Positions 1 through 9,368 of a stretch of DNA of 64,000 nucleotides are shown in pieces (positions within the stretch are counted from its first letter, which is position 1; every line of letters starts with the position of its first letter). The notes under the pieces were generated by a model. The model had not been told where the DNA came from, searched no databases, and was given only the letters and a program-made list of their open reading frames with translations. The stretch covers positions 16,015 through 80,014 of the forward strand of contig NW_001914907.1 in the NCBI RefSeq assembly GCF_000208925.1. Reading direction: 5' to 3'. The translations under genes and the position numbers were made by a program. This DNA is from Entamoeba histolytica HM-1:IMSS (taxonomy: Eukaryota; Evosea; Mastigamoebida; Endamoebidae).

Positions 1-240
1 TCAATATTATAATGCCAATATTGTCATGTTTTTCTTTTTGTGATTTTTATGATAAATACAAGATAGTAGAATGTGTTCTATTGTAGCCATCTTGTCTTTA
101 CAAAGTGTTGCGTATTTTATTCTTTCATTTTTTCATTAATTTTGTTTTTCTATACAATCTGAATATTGCTCCATCTTGCATTTTGTTAATTGGAACATTT
201 CATTCTTCTTAGTGTTGTTTGATTTAATAATAAAAAATAA
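1..240 (-). mobile_element. Relic of a LINE (non-LTR retrotransposon) endonuclease region
   Basis: Read on the minus strand, positions 120 to about 15 give an open stretch containing CKDKMATIEHILLSC, followed by a basic tail. The spacing C-x8-H-x4-C matches the last three ligands of the CCHC motif that precedes the PD-D catalytic motif in restriction-like endonucleases of R2-type and Entamoeba LINEs. The expected first cysteine, four residues upstream, is a tyrosine here. Stops and frame changes lie just upstream, so nothing is functional. The stretch TAGAACACATTCTACTATC and its downstream bases resemble the plus-strand relic near 42.34 kb. The catalytic part would lie beyond the left edge. 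Family assignment is inference from the motif. Confidence 0.4.
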
Positions 241-2153
241 TAAAGAAATGAGAATAAAATTTAGAAATATACAAGAATAACTATTCAAGAATCGTTTTGA
301 AATAGAATATACACAAACAAATTTCATGAATATTATCATGAAAACATTAAACATTATATTTATTAACTTGTTTCAATAATTTTTCATTGAGAGAAACGTA
401 ATACATCACTCTTTTTTTAATATAAACAATAAACTATTATTTTTATACTAGCTATAGGAATATTTTTAATATATAAATAACATGATTATATAGTTTTTGT
501 TTTATGTTATCTTCTCCTCGTTAAACATTGAAACAAATAAATATAATAGGACATGAAAATAGATGGATAACATATTATTAAATACAATCTTATTTATAAA
601 CAAATTTATTTTATATTAACAAGTAATTGTTTATTAAAAATATTTTGTTGAATATATATTATTAGTAATGATAAAGAGATTAAACTATAATAAATTACAA
701 GACTTTTATTTTCATCAATAAATTAATAAACAAAAGGAATATCAAAAACATTCATAACTTAATAAAAATAGTAATCATTGTATTATTATATCAATAAGTA
801 CAATACACAAAACTCGTTTATAAGTTATATAATTTCATTGAGTCTTTAATTTTGAATAAATACTTATTTTATTCAAATAGAATACATTCTTAAAAATCAA
901 TTTTTAAAAAGATGATCAAAAACTTTTTGACGTTTGAGTGTTTTTTAAAAGTATATTCAAAAATGTTTTGATAAAAAACATTGTCAAATCAATTTTTTAA
1001 TTTCATATGTGAATTAATCAAATAACATCATTTGAATAAGAAATTATTTTATTAAAGGATCAAAGAAAAAAAAATCAACTTTCTTTAACTGGTGTTAAGA
1101 ATAAACATTTGATAAGTGTGTTTTGTTTATAATTATTATAGATTAATAGAGAAGCACATCTCTTTCAATTGTTTTATCATTCCTCATTCATGTATTTATT
1201 TTTTGGCCAAACATCCTTTTTGGTTGTAACAATAAGTTGAGATATTAATTGTGACAAGATAAGGTATTTTAAATAAAATAAAACATTCATAAGAATAAAT
1301 AAAAATGAAATAACTTAGAGTGATGTTTCTCATATCAAAGATTTGGCAGAATACATTCTTTGAACCAAAGAGATTTTTGTTTTATTGTTTTGGTTATTAG
1401 TTAAAGTTTCATTTTAACAAAATCAGTGCTACAACTCCTTTTGCGTTATTCTATTTATAAAAGAAAAGAATTTATTGTGAAATAATATATTAAACTTTTG
1501 TTACGAAGAGTTTTTGATAATAAATGATTTTTTTTAAGAAAGTTTATGTCTTCATTATACAAAGAATTTATTAGTTATAACATAAACCAAATAAACAATA
1601 CAACCAGAAAATACCAATAATTAAAAATGAGTATAAAGAAAATATTAAAATAATAAAAGAACAAATAAAAAAGGAAGGTTCTCTTTATTTTTATTTAAAA
1701 GATTATTTAAATAACAATTTGTATGATATGAAGAGAATATAATTTCATTTTTTCAATAACTATAAGGGAAATAACTGTTTGATTGCCATATATTCGAATG
1801 TTCTAGTTGATAAAAATATTTGGTTTCACTTTATATAGTAATTTTATTACTAACTCTTAGATTTTATTGAGAGTCTCTATTTCCTTACTTTACAGTTTAT
1901 TTCACTTATTATTTTAATTTGTTAAATACTTTCTTTTAATATTTAATACATTTTTTTGTTTCACAGTAAACAGCTTTAGATATATTATCATTATAGATTT
2001 GAATTGTTTATAGAAATTTTATTTTTATTGTTATCCCAGTTTTAATACCGTTGCAATGGTTAATTTATGATATGTTTAGTGATAACTATTCTGAGAATGA
2101 TAGATATATTTTTATTATACTTGTATTAGTATATAATTTTAAGAACAGAACAT

Positions 2154-2270
2154 CTATAATATCTTTAGAAGATCTTCTTTTAAAAAATGAAAATTATGTA
2201 TTTTTTCACTACCAAAAACGCCATTGACTATTCCCTTCAACCAAGCTAATTTGTCTTTTATTAATGACAT
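2154..2270 (-). pseudogene. Short coding-like fragment, 38 codons
   Basis: An ATG at 2270 (minus strand) opens a 38-codon frame ending in TAG. It is compositionally unlike the surrounding AT-rich DNA: it contains tryptophan, several glycines and the motif LAWLKGIVNGVFGSEK. No flanking frame or splice signals extend it convincingly. I do not recognise the family. It may be a relic exon or a fragment of the decayed element to its left. Confidence 0.25.
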
Positions 2271-3326
2271 GATAAGATAATTAATTACTATTCATTTCCA
2301 TTTAGACTAAAACCTATTAATTAAAATAATTTTTAATCTTTTAAAACAAGTTTTGAATATTGTTATATGTCTTATTACTTTGGTCATTCTCAATTATTTA
2401 AACATACTTCTTTCTCTTTATTCATTTCTATACATTGTGTTTTGTTAGATTATATCATTACTCTCTTTATCGATATATGTTTTAATATTTCATATTTTTA
2501 TCCCTTTCCTTTTTGTTTCTTTTGGTTTATTTTCTTTAATTAAACCTTTATTCTTACAATATTCTTAACTTCTTTATTCTTCAATCTTACGAATTTGTTT
2601 AAATTACTTTCAATAAATACATCATTTTTTCTTTCAATTATTTTAGATTTTATTCTTTCTCTAATATAAGTTATTTTCCTCATTTTTTCTTCCTTTTTAG
2701 TGTCTTGGATTTTATTTCCATATATTTTGTTGTATTAAGGATGATGAAAAAATTAAGATAAGGAAATATGTAAAAAACAATCTTTTAAATAAAGAGAATA
2801 AAAAAAATACACAAATGACTCTTAATAGGAAGAATAACAATAATAATAATAATTAAAAAGAAACTAGAATAAAAAACATATATAATTAAAATATTTGAAA
2901 ATTTGTGAAAATAAAAAAATTTAATAAATCATTTTTTTCCATTCTTACTTCATATTAAGTCTATTTCTAAAACAACTGACAGTTTCTTATTTCGAATTTT
3001 TATTAAATTTCAATCAAATGTCTAGTTTTCAGATATTTGATAAAATATAAGAAAATATGAAAATGCTACATCTATATCTTACCCCCACAAATTAGAGTTA
3101 TTAATACTAGTTTAAAAAAAAGAATTAAATATCTTTTTGATAGATAAACAGTTAAATACTTTTAATTCTATGTTTTATTTTCACTATATTCTTTGTTCAA
3201 TCATTTTATAATTCTAACAAAATGATAAACTCAAAATTTATCTTTTTCAAATAATTTTTTTAACTTTATCTTTTGAATCGAAAAGAGTTATGAAACAGGC
3301 AATTTTATGAAAAGAAGAAATAAGAA

Positions 3327-3331
3327 GAACT
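3327..3331 (+). promoter_or_regulatory. GAACT core-promoter element
   Basis: GAACT lies 36 bases upstream of the RasGAP-ankyrin start codon. Entamoeba core promoters are known to use a GAAC element between a TATA-like box and the initiator. I see no good TATTTAAA box beside it. Confidence 0.4.
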
Positions 3332-3366
3332 AAAAAATCAGAACCTCAAACCTATTATTATCCTAT

Positions 3367-5181
3367 ATGACTACTGCTTCTATTGACTTGTTTCAAAGAT
3401 TATTTATCGGCGATGATGGCTATCAGTTAATGGTTGAAATTGCAAAGCAATTATCATGTGACTCTTTAGGAATGATTCAAGAGATTTTAACATTTTATGA
3501 AGCTCATAAACAAACACTCCATTTTTTAGATTATCTTATTCATCTAGAAATATCAAAATCAGAGAATGGTACAATGTTTAGAGGAAATTCTTTTTGTTCT
3601 AGATGTTTAACAGTATATACTTTAATGACAATGTCAAATCAATATGTTATCAGTTTTCTTGAAGAACCAATGACTAAAGTATTGAAAGGAGAATATAAAA
3701 ATTTAGAAATAAATCCGGACTTTGCTATAGGACCAATTGATGAAAGTATTTTTAAATTGAAAGAAATAGTACAAATATTTATTACAAGAATAATAGATAC
3801 AATAAATCTATGGCCTGAATCATATAGATATTTATGTTATTCTTTATACTCAGAATGTGAAAAAACGACTACTCTTCAACCACTACAATGTGTTAGTGGA
3901 TTTTTAGTATTAAGAGTTATATGTCCTGCTATTATGCAACCACATAAAACAGGATTTTGTAATGAAAAACCAAATAATGATATTATGAGAGGATTAATTA
4001 TGATTTGTAAAGTGATTCAAAATATTGCAAATGGTACTTTGCCTCATGAACCTTATATGAAATGTCTTAGTGAATTTATTAGTAAAGAAACTATAGCACT
4101 TCAATTTGCTTTAGAAAAAATAAGTTTAATTAGACCAACTAAATTTTCATTTGTTCCTGTAAAAGAAAAAGAATTAGAAAGTGCAATGAATTCAATAATT
4201 ATTATCTGGAAAAATAATATAAAGAATGTTGATAATTATTTACAACAAAATTGTAGTAATGAATTTAAAGAACTTGCACATGCTGTTATTAAATATTCAT
4301 CAAAAGGATATTTAAAAAGAAAACGTATTATGAACAAGAAAATGAAGGAAGATATTGCAATTAATCAATTATTTAATGAAGCAAAACAAGGAAGTGTTAC
4401 TGAAGTACAAACTATTATTAAAAAATATCCTGAAATTATTGACTGTACTGACGTTGATATGATGACACCTTTACATTATGCATGTGTATTTAAAAATATT
4501 CCAGTTGCTTTATTCTTATATAACAAAGGTTCAAGTTTATACTTACAAGATGCAATGGGGTTTTCTGCCTTACATTATGCATGTCAAGCAAATTTAATTG
4601 ACCTTTTAAATTTAATAAAAGAAAGTAATTTTGTAGATGTTGGAATGACTAATGAAGAAGGAAATTCTTGTTTGCATTATTTAGTTCAACACGAATTTAC
4701 ACAATTTCATTTTCAATTTCTTGATTATCTCACAAGTAAAGATGAAGCAATAATTAATATTCAAAATTATGCTGGTGATTCTCCTTTACATTATGCAGTT
4801 TGTATTGCTCTAAATAATATTGAGGCAGGAAGATCAACTATTTCTGCATTAATTCAACATGGGGCTGATTGTCATCTAAGGAATATGAAGGGAAAAACTC
4901 CAATGGACTTAGTGGAAGAAAAAGGAAGAACAGACCTTGAAATTGTTATGATGAGTGAAACTGTTGTTAAACCTTCAACCGTTTTACCTGAATCACCTTC
5001 TGATGATCAGTTCAGACTACGCTCAAACTCTGGAGGAAAGAAAACAACAAGAAGAAATTCATTATTACTTCATAGGTCCCCTGCTTCACCTCGTTTATTG
5101 GCTGCATATCAATCACGAGGTAGTCTTTCAAGAAAACAACCATTTGGAGGGAGTACATCATCTCCAGTTTTACTCAAATAG
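3367..5181 (+). CDS. RasGAP domain protein with ankyrin repeats
   Basis: This 604-residue protein has an N-terminal Ras GTPase-activating domain (about residues 10-290) and ankyrin repeats (about 340-535). The candidate arginine finger is R72 in MFRGNS, matching the FR-x-x-(T/S) pattern of p120GAP and neurofibromin. Residues 179-192, FLVLRVICPAIMQP, match the second RasGAP signature (FLR-x-I-x-P-A-I). Ankyrin hallmarks (TPLHYAC, SALHYAC, SPLHYAV) recur about every 33-35 residues. The last 70 residues are Ser/Arg/Pro-rich and basic, a likely phosphorylated tail. Family knowledge predicts a cytosolic or membrane-recruited negative regulator of Ras-like GTPases; the ankyrin block would set partner choice. 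Combining a catalytic GAP with C-terminal ankyrin repeats in this order is not the common animal architecture. Convergent with the next gene, 88 bases between stops. Confidence 0.85.
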   Translation: MTTASIDLFQRLFIGDDGYQLMVEIAKQLSCDSLGMIQEILTFYEAHKQTLHFLDYLIHLEISKSENGTMFRGNSFCSRCLTVYTLMTMSNQYVISFLEEPMTKVLKGEYKNLEINPDFAIGPIDESIFKLKEIVQIFITRIIDTINLWPESYRYLCYSLYSECEKTTTLQPLQCVSGFLVLRVICPAIMQPHKTGFCNEKPNNDIMRGLIMICKVIQNIANGTLPHEPYMKCLSEFISKETIALQFALEKISLIRPTKFSFVPVKEKELESAMNSIIIIWKNNIKNVDNYLQQNCSNEFKELAHAVIKYSSKGYLKRKRIMNKKMKEDIAINQLFNEAKQGSVTEVQTIIKKYPEIIDCTDVDMMTPLHYACVFKNIPVALFLYNKGSSLYLQDAMGFSALHYACQANLIDLLNLIKESNFVDVGMTNEEGNSCLHYLVQHEFTQFHFQFLDYLTSKDEAIINIQNYAGDSPLHYAVCIALNNIEAGRSTISALIQHGADCHLRNMKGKTPMDLVEEKGRTDLEIVMMSETVVKPSTVLPESPSDDQFRLRSNSGGKKTTRRNSLLLHRSPASPRLLAAYQSRGSLSRKQPFGGSTSSPVLLK

Positions 5182-5269
5182 ATTAAATGATTTTCACAAA
5201 TATTATTTAATAGAACATCTATTCATCTTTGAATTTATTAAATTATCTTGTATTATATGTTTATTTGTT

Positions 5270-7075
5270 TTAAGCATGTGGGAATAAATAAGTTGTTTCG
5301 TTTCTTCGTTTTATTTCATCCATTCTTTTTAACAAGTTAATTTTAAATAGTGCTTCATCTCGATACAAGTTTGCCATTCCATCATAACAAAATGGAATTA
5401 ATTCACCATAATCTTCTATTACTTTAAAGTGATATTTTATCTTTCTTAGTTTTGAATCAAAAAAGGTTGGATCATTAGAAATGTTAGTATCCATAATTTC
5501 TTTCCATACCCCAATAAGGTATTCTTCATCTTTTAAATACCATTTATCACCAAAAATTCTCCATGCATCTTCACTTTCTTTAAAAATTAAATGTGTTGCA
5601 ATTTTATCTTTACGCTCTATCAACCATGATTGACCAATAAACCTTTCACTTTGATATGGAATATTAAATGTTTGGACTAATTTATAATCTTCAGAAATAA
5701 CTTTTATATAATATAAGTCTCTATTAAAATATAATTCTAACTCATTCCATGACTTTTTTGTTATCATTTCTCTCTCTATTAAACATTTAACAATATTCTT
5801 ATCACGATGATCAACATCAGATTGATCTCCACTAAATGCTGGAGAATTTAATAAATGACAACAAATACTTCCTAATATATCTCGATTAAATGGAAACTGT
5901 GATATTGAACTTAATTCATAATAATTCAACATACATCCAACTAACTGTTTAAAGAAATTTATTCTTCCATCTTCTAAAATATCATTTCTTTTACTTAATG
6001 TAAATTTAGCTAAATTAATAACGTACTCAGAAGTTTGGTAACTTCTATACAATTCTAATATTTTATTTGAACTATTAAATGTTTCATTGATAATACACTG
6101 ACAACAATCCCCATTTTCTAATTGATAATACCATTGAGTTTGACACTGAATATATTTTTCTTCGTGATCATTTATTGAATTTACAAATAATGTTAAAGTT
6201 TGATCAGATGAATATGTAAATGATTTAGGTACCATTGACTGTACTTCAAACCCAGGTAGAATAGTTACAAGTCTTAAATTATACAAACGAGGACTTTGAA
6301 TAACTTGAAGTATATCTTTTGGAAATTGAGTAAGTGTGTATTGGTCATATGCATAAAAATGACCATTAGAATCTTTTGAAAATACAACTGAAAGAGCAGC
6401 AGGGTTATCCATTTTAAATACAAATTGGTCTATTGAAGAAGAAGAATGATATAATTTTTTTCTATAATTTGATATGTCTTGAGGTAAATCAATAGCACAC
6501 GATGTAAATAAACAAATATGACTGATAACAGAAGTACAAATATCAAGTAATAGAGGAGCTATTGTGGTGGAAGGAATTATATGATTAAATAAAGAATCAA
6601 CGAATTGATCAGTCATTTCAGATGACTTAAATGAATAATTATTATGATTAATATTCCATTCATTTTCTGGTAAAATGAATTCTTTGTGTGGGGTTTTTAA
6701 TATAGTCATATGGTCTGAGTGGAACACAATTACAATCTCTTTTGTAGGAAAAGATTGTCTGAGCAATTGAAGGAAATAAGTTATATAAATTTTATGACAA
6801 TTCTCTGTATTAATAAAAATTAATAATGGGATAGGGTTTTTTTTCAAATGAAGAGATACATTAATCTCACGAGATTTTATTTCACATGAAGTACATATTG
6901 GACATCTATCAATATATTTTGCTTGACACTTAGGACAAACTTGAAAAGAAGAAGTACTAGGTTGTCTGAAAATAACATCAAAAGGAAAGGACAGAGCAGA
7001 TGGCATACCAAAAACGTCTTGTACCCTTTCATTTCGAGGCAAAGAGATATCACAACTATCTTTCAATTTCTCCAT
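5270..7075 (-). CDS. Divergent Sec23/Sec24-like protein
   Basis: This 601-residue protein looks like a distant member of the COPII Sec23/Sec24 superfamily. A compact zinc-finger-like cluster at residues 47-64 (C47-x2-C50-x7-C58-x2-C61, plus C64) follows an F-R-Q-P stretch. Next comes a vWA-like beta strand (PIPLLIFINT, near residue 80). Around residues 215-260, SIDQFVFKMDNPAALSVVF resembles the trunk segment in which Sec23/24 read I-D-x-F-x-F. QTQWYYQLENGD resembles the beta-sandwich motif Q-x-x-x-x-Y-x-x-x-x-G. It is shorter than normal Sec24 (about 750 or more residues), and the zinc finger spacing is atypical. I infer a role in coat assembly at ER exit or a specialised paralogue. The start codon is the first ATG; the next gene, 7460, is divergent. 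The assignment is by pattern only. Confidence 0.55.
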   Translation of the reverse strand: MEKLKDSCDISLPRNERVQDVFGMPSALSFPFDVIFRQPSTSSFQVCPKCQAKYIDRCPICTSCEIKSREINVSLHLKKNPIPLLIFINTENCHKIYITYFLQLLRQSFPTKEIVIVFHSDHMTILKTPHKEFILPENEWNINHNNYSFKSSEMTDQFVDSLFNHIIPSTTIAPLLLDICTSVISHICLFTSCAIDLPQDISNYRKKLYHSSSSIDQFVFKMDNPAALSVVFSKDSNGHFYAYDQYTLTQFPKDILQVIQSPRLYNLRLVTILPGFEVQSMVPKSFTYSSDQTLTLFVNSINDHEEKYIQCQTQWYYQLENGDCCQCIINETFNSSNKILELYRSYQTSEYVINLAKFTLSKRNDILEDGRINFFKQLVGCMLNYYELSSISQFPFNRDILGSICCHLLNSPAFSGDQSDVDHRDKNIVKCLIEREMITKKSWNELELYFNRDLYYIKVISEDYKLVQTFNIPYQSERFIGQSWLIERKDKIATHLIFKESEDAWRIFGDKWYLKDEEYLIGVWKEIMDTNISNDPTFFDSKLRKIKYHFKVIEDYGELIPFCYDGMANLYRDEALFKINLLKRMDEIKRRNETTYLFPHA

Positions 7076-7404
7076 GATATTCTGTTATTAAGTTTCATCT
7101 TTTTCTGGTCTAAAAATAATTCAAGATTCTTCTAAAAATAAAATTTTTTTAAAATTTATTTGAATGAAGAATAAACAAAAATTGAATCTGATATAACCAC
7201 GTCATTTTTTGAAACGTTAATAAAGGAAAAGACTCCCTAAAAAAAAGAAAAGAACCGATGAAAATGCCTTCAAAGAAAAAGTTTTTTTAATTCAGAAAAG
7301 AGAAAAACAGATAATAATAAAAAGGATAATTCGAGAATTAATAAAAATAAAAACAATAACCTTCTATAGAGTTCTAAAAGAACGAATAAGCAGGGCTTTT
7401 AGAT

Positions 7405-7418
7405 TATTTAAAGGAACT
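7405..7418 (+). promoter_or_regulatory. TATA-like TATTTAAAG plus GAACT core promoter
   Basis: TATTTAAAG (7405-7413) is followed directly by GAACT (7414-7418), 42 bases upstream of the DEK-like ATG. Both match known Entamoeba core elements, which makes this one of the clearest promoters in the window. The rest of the 384-base divergent spacer (7076-7459) is purine-rich and shows nothing else. Confidence 0.65.
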
Positions 7419-7459
7419 GAATTAGAAAAATAAATAAATAAATTGTTTTTATCAAAACA

Positions 7460-8179
7460 ATGTCTACATTAGCTGAAAGAAGAAAACAATCTCCACGTGA
7501 AAAAAAGACGATTATTAGATATAAAAATTCTAGTTATAACAAAGAAACAATTGAAGGAGAAGGAAAAGCCTTAAAGGAAATTCCAGAAATTGCTTCTGTT
7601 ATGAAAGGAATTAAGAAAGCAAGTGATATAGCACATTTAATTCATAAAGTTTTATTTGGTACACCAGGAAGTGTTGAAGAAAGAAAAAAAGATATTATGT
7701 CATTTAAAGGGTTAAAAGGAAATACTGAAGCTGAAACAATTGAACTATTAGAAAAGAAAAAACAGTATTTAGAAAAACAAAAATTTGTTGATTTAATTGA
7801 ACTTTGCAGATTATTCTGCTTAGCTGGTGCATCTAAAGAAAAAACAAAAGAAAAGTATGCAGAAGAAATAGTTGAATTTTTAAAGAAACCAGGAGATGTT
7901 AAAGTTGTAGTTACTGAACGAGATAAAGTTGCTAATGTTGAAGAAGAAAGTGAAGAAGATAAAAAGAAGCCAATTAAAAAGCAAAGTACAAAAGAAAAGA
8001 AAGAAAAAAAAGTAGCTAAGAAAGATGATAAAAAATCGTTAAAAAAAGAAGTAGCTCAAAAAGAAACACAGAAAAGTTCTTCAAAAACAGAAAAAGAAGT
8101 TAAAAAACCAAAACTTACTAAAATAGAAAAGAAAAAAGCTACACCAAAAAAAGAGGCTAAAACAAAAGGAAAGAAATAA
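7460..8179 (+). CDS. DEK-like chromatin protein (SAP-box domain)
   Basis: This 239-residue protein resembles the central DNA-binding part of the chromatin protein DEK. Residues 35-110 contain GKALKEIPEIASVMKGIKK, then AHLIHKVLFGTPGSVEERKK and a short MSFKGLKG, the same order as the DEK pseudo-SAP/SAP-box region (IP-x-I, then HKLL-x-x-x-PG). Residues from about 155 to the end are almost entirely Lys, Glu, Thr and Ser, a disordered basic tail typical of nuclear DNA-binding proteins. The C-terminal DEK domain of the animal protein is not evident. The expected role is binding structured or supercoiled DNA and modulating chromatin; the nuclear location is inferred from family and composition. It has a strong consensus promoter. 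The SINE insertion begins 130 bases past its stop. Confidence 0.75.
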   Translation: MSTLAERRKQSPREKKTIIRYKNSSYNKETIEGEGKALKEIPEIASVMKGIKKASDIAHLIHKVLFGTPGSVEERKKDIMSFKGLKGNTEAETIELLEKKKQYLEKQKFVDLIELCRLFCLAGASKEKTKEKYAEEIVEFLKKPGDVKVVVTERDKVANVEEESEEDKKKPIKKQSTKEKKEKKVAKKDDKKSLKKEVAQKETQKSSSKTEKEVKKPKLTKIEKKKATPKKEAKTKGKK

Positions 8180-8290
8180 ACAATCAAATTTATTCTTTAT
8201 GTGTTTTATTTGTATTGATTTATTATTTTGTATAAGTTTAATTGAAAAAATTAAAAGTTAGTTATTGTTGTACTTTATTTTATTTATTTA

Positions 8291-8308
8291 TTAAAAATAA
8301 TTAAAAAC
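8291..8308. repeat. Left target-site duplication of the SINE
   Basis: The 18 bases TTAAAAATAATTAAAAAC are repeated exactly at 8862-8879, bracketing the SINE. This is the signature of target-primed reverse transcription. Confidence 0.75.
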
Positions 8309-8506
8309 GAGATCGAAGGTGGCACGTCTGAAACACCACACGCAAACATTAGTACAAATTCATACTTCGACTCTCCCAGTTATTATCTGGTTATGACGGT
8401 GCCTTTGAATTAGGAATGTATTAGGGAATGCTGCAAAGGGTGCAGCAAGAGAATACAGTAGAATATTACATGGATGTAATATAAGAATATACTGAAGTGT
8501 GGGTAT

Positions 8507-8559
8507 GACTAAGAGAAGATTAGTCAAAGTAAGACTAAAAAGAAGATTAGTCAAAGTAA
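8507..8559 (+). repeat. Two tandem 26-27 bp units inside the SINE
   Basis: Units at 8507-8532 and 8533-8559 share GACTAA...AGAAGATTAGTCAAAGTAA, differing by one inserted base and one substitution near the junction. Copy number of such units varies between SINE copies. Confidence 0.8.
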
Positions 8560-8780
8560 TACAGTAGTAATAAAATGATTCCTTCTCCCATTCATAAAAT
8601 AAGAAAAATGAAATTCCTGAAAATTAAGGCAGAAAACAAACAAAGGCTTAAAAAGAAGAAATAAGCAGAAGAAGTTTGAAAAACCTTAATAGGAAGAAAT
8701 AAAACAAAGAAGTGCTTTCCTCATTTTGCAAGAAAAACATAAAGAATAGGTTTAACAAAGAGATTACTCTTTTTTAATAA

Positions 8781-8810
8781 GCTCAGGGATGGGATTAGTC
8801 TCCCCTGAGC
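8781..8810 (+). other. GC-rich hairpin near the SINE 3' end
   Basis: GCTCAGGG (8781-8788) is the exact reverse complement of CCCTGAGC (8803-8810), giving an 8-bp stem with a 14-base loop. It could be a recognition structure for the mobilising reverse transcriptase. That role is inference. Confidence 0.6.
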
Positions 8811-8861
8811 TAGGAAGAATAGATGAAAAATCTATTAATACTTAATTAACTAATTTTTATT

Positions 8862-8879
8862 TTAAAAATAATTAAAAAC
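8862..8879. repeat. Right target-site duplication of the SINE
   Basis: Exact copy of 8291-8308. Identity over all 18 bases suggests that the insertion has not had long to decay, although the A/T-only composition weakens that argument. Confidence 0.75.
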
Positions 8880-9368
8880 TACTTGATAGAATGAAAACAA
8901 ACTAATTAAAGGTAATTAGTTATTCATAACTAATAGAAACTTCTTAGTAAAACAAATAATAAAAATATTTTGAAGAATAATTGAAAAAGTTAAATAAAAG
9001 ATAAAGTTGTAAATTAAAATAAAGAATGTATTAATCACGAGATATTAATTGAAAAAATGTTATTATAAAGTAAACAAAATTGTAAGATATTTAATAAATC
9101 AATTGAACAGTATGTTTCATATTTATTTAAAAAGATAATAAAAATAGAACAATTATCCATAATCATCAAATAAAAGAATCTGAGTTTTAAGAAATAAAAA
9201 ATATAACAAAAAAGATTTAGATGAAATAATAAAATAAACTAGTAATTTATTAAATTAGAAAGTGTAACTACAAAAAGTAAAATAAAAAGAAAAAAACCGA
9301 AGGAAAGAAGAAGTAAACCGAAGAAGAATAGAGAAGATAACTAAAAAATGAACTGGAACAAATAAAAA
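8880..9368. other. AT-rich spacer
   Basis: About 490 bases of A/T-rich sequence between the SINE and the next gene. Apart from the promoter element near its right end I see nothing in it. Confidence 0.5.
9347..9354 (+). promoter_or_regulatory. AATGAACT promoter element
   Basis: AATGAACT matches the published full form of the Entamoeba GAAC element. It lies only 14 bases upstream of the ATG, consistent with the very short leaders of this genus. Confidence 0.5.

Larger units (their letters stand above)
241..3366. other. Long AT-rich gene-poor region
   Basis: About 3.1 kb with no convincing intact gene. A few short minus-strand stretches look coding-like but are broken by stops: 2154-2270, 1970-1930, 1380-1330, and 1260-1065. 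They may be parts of a decayed element continuous with the LINE relic at the left edge, but AT-rich DNA can produce such patches by chance. The rest is oligo-A/T-rich sequence in which I see nothing else. Confidence 0.5.
8309..8861 (+). mobile_element. SINE, Entamoeba EhSINE1-type, apparently full length
   Basis: A 553-bp non-coding element of markedly higher GC than its surroundings, bounded by perfect 18-bp duplications. It carries a tandem pair of 26-27 bp units (8507-8559), a known hallmark of EhSINE1 elements, whose length is also about 550 bp. Near the 3' end is a GC-rich hairpin (8781-8810). There is no poly-A tail, as in Entamoeba SINEs. Such elements are transcribed but not translated and are thought to be moved by the LINE reverse transcriptase and endonuclease. 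Orientation is taken from the relative position of the internal repeats and 3' hairpin. A degenerate relative lies at 39.7-40.3 kb. Confidence 0.8.
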
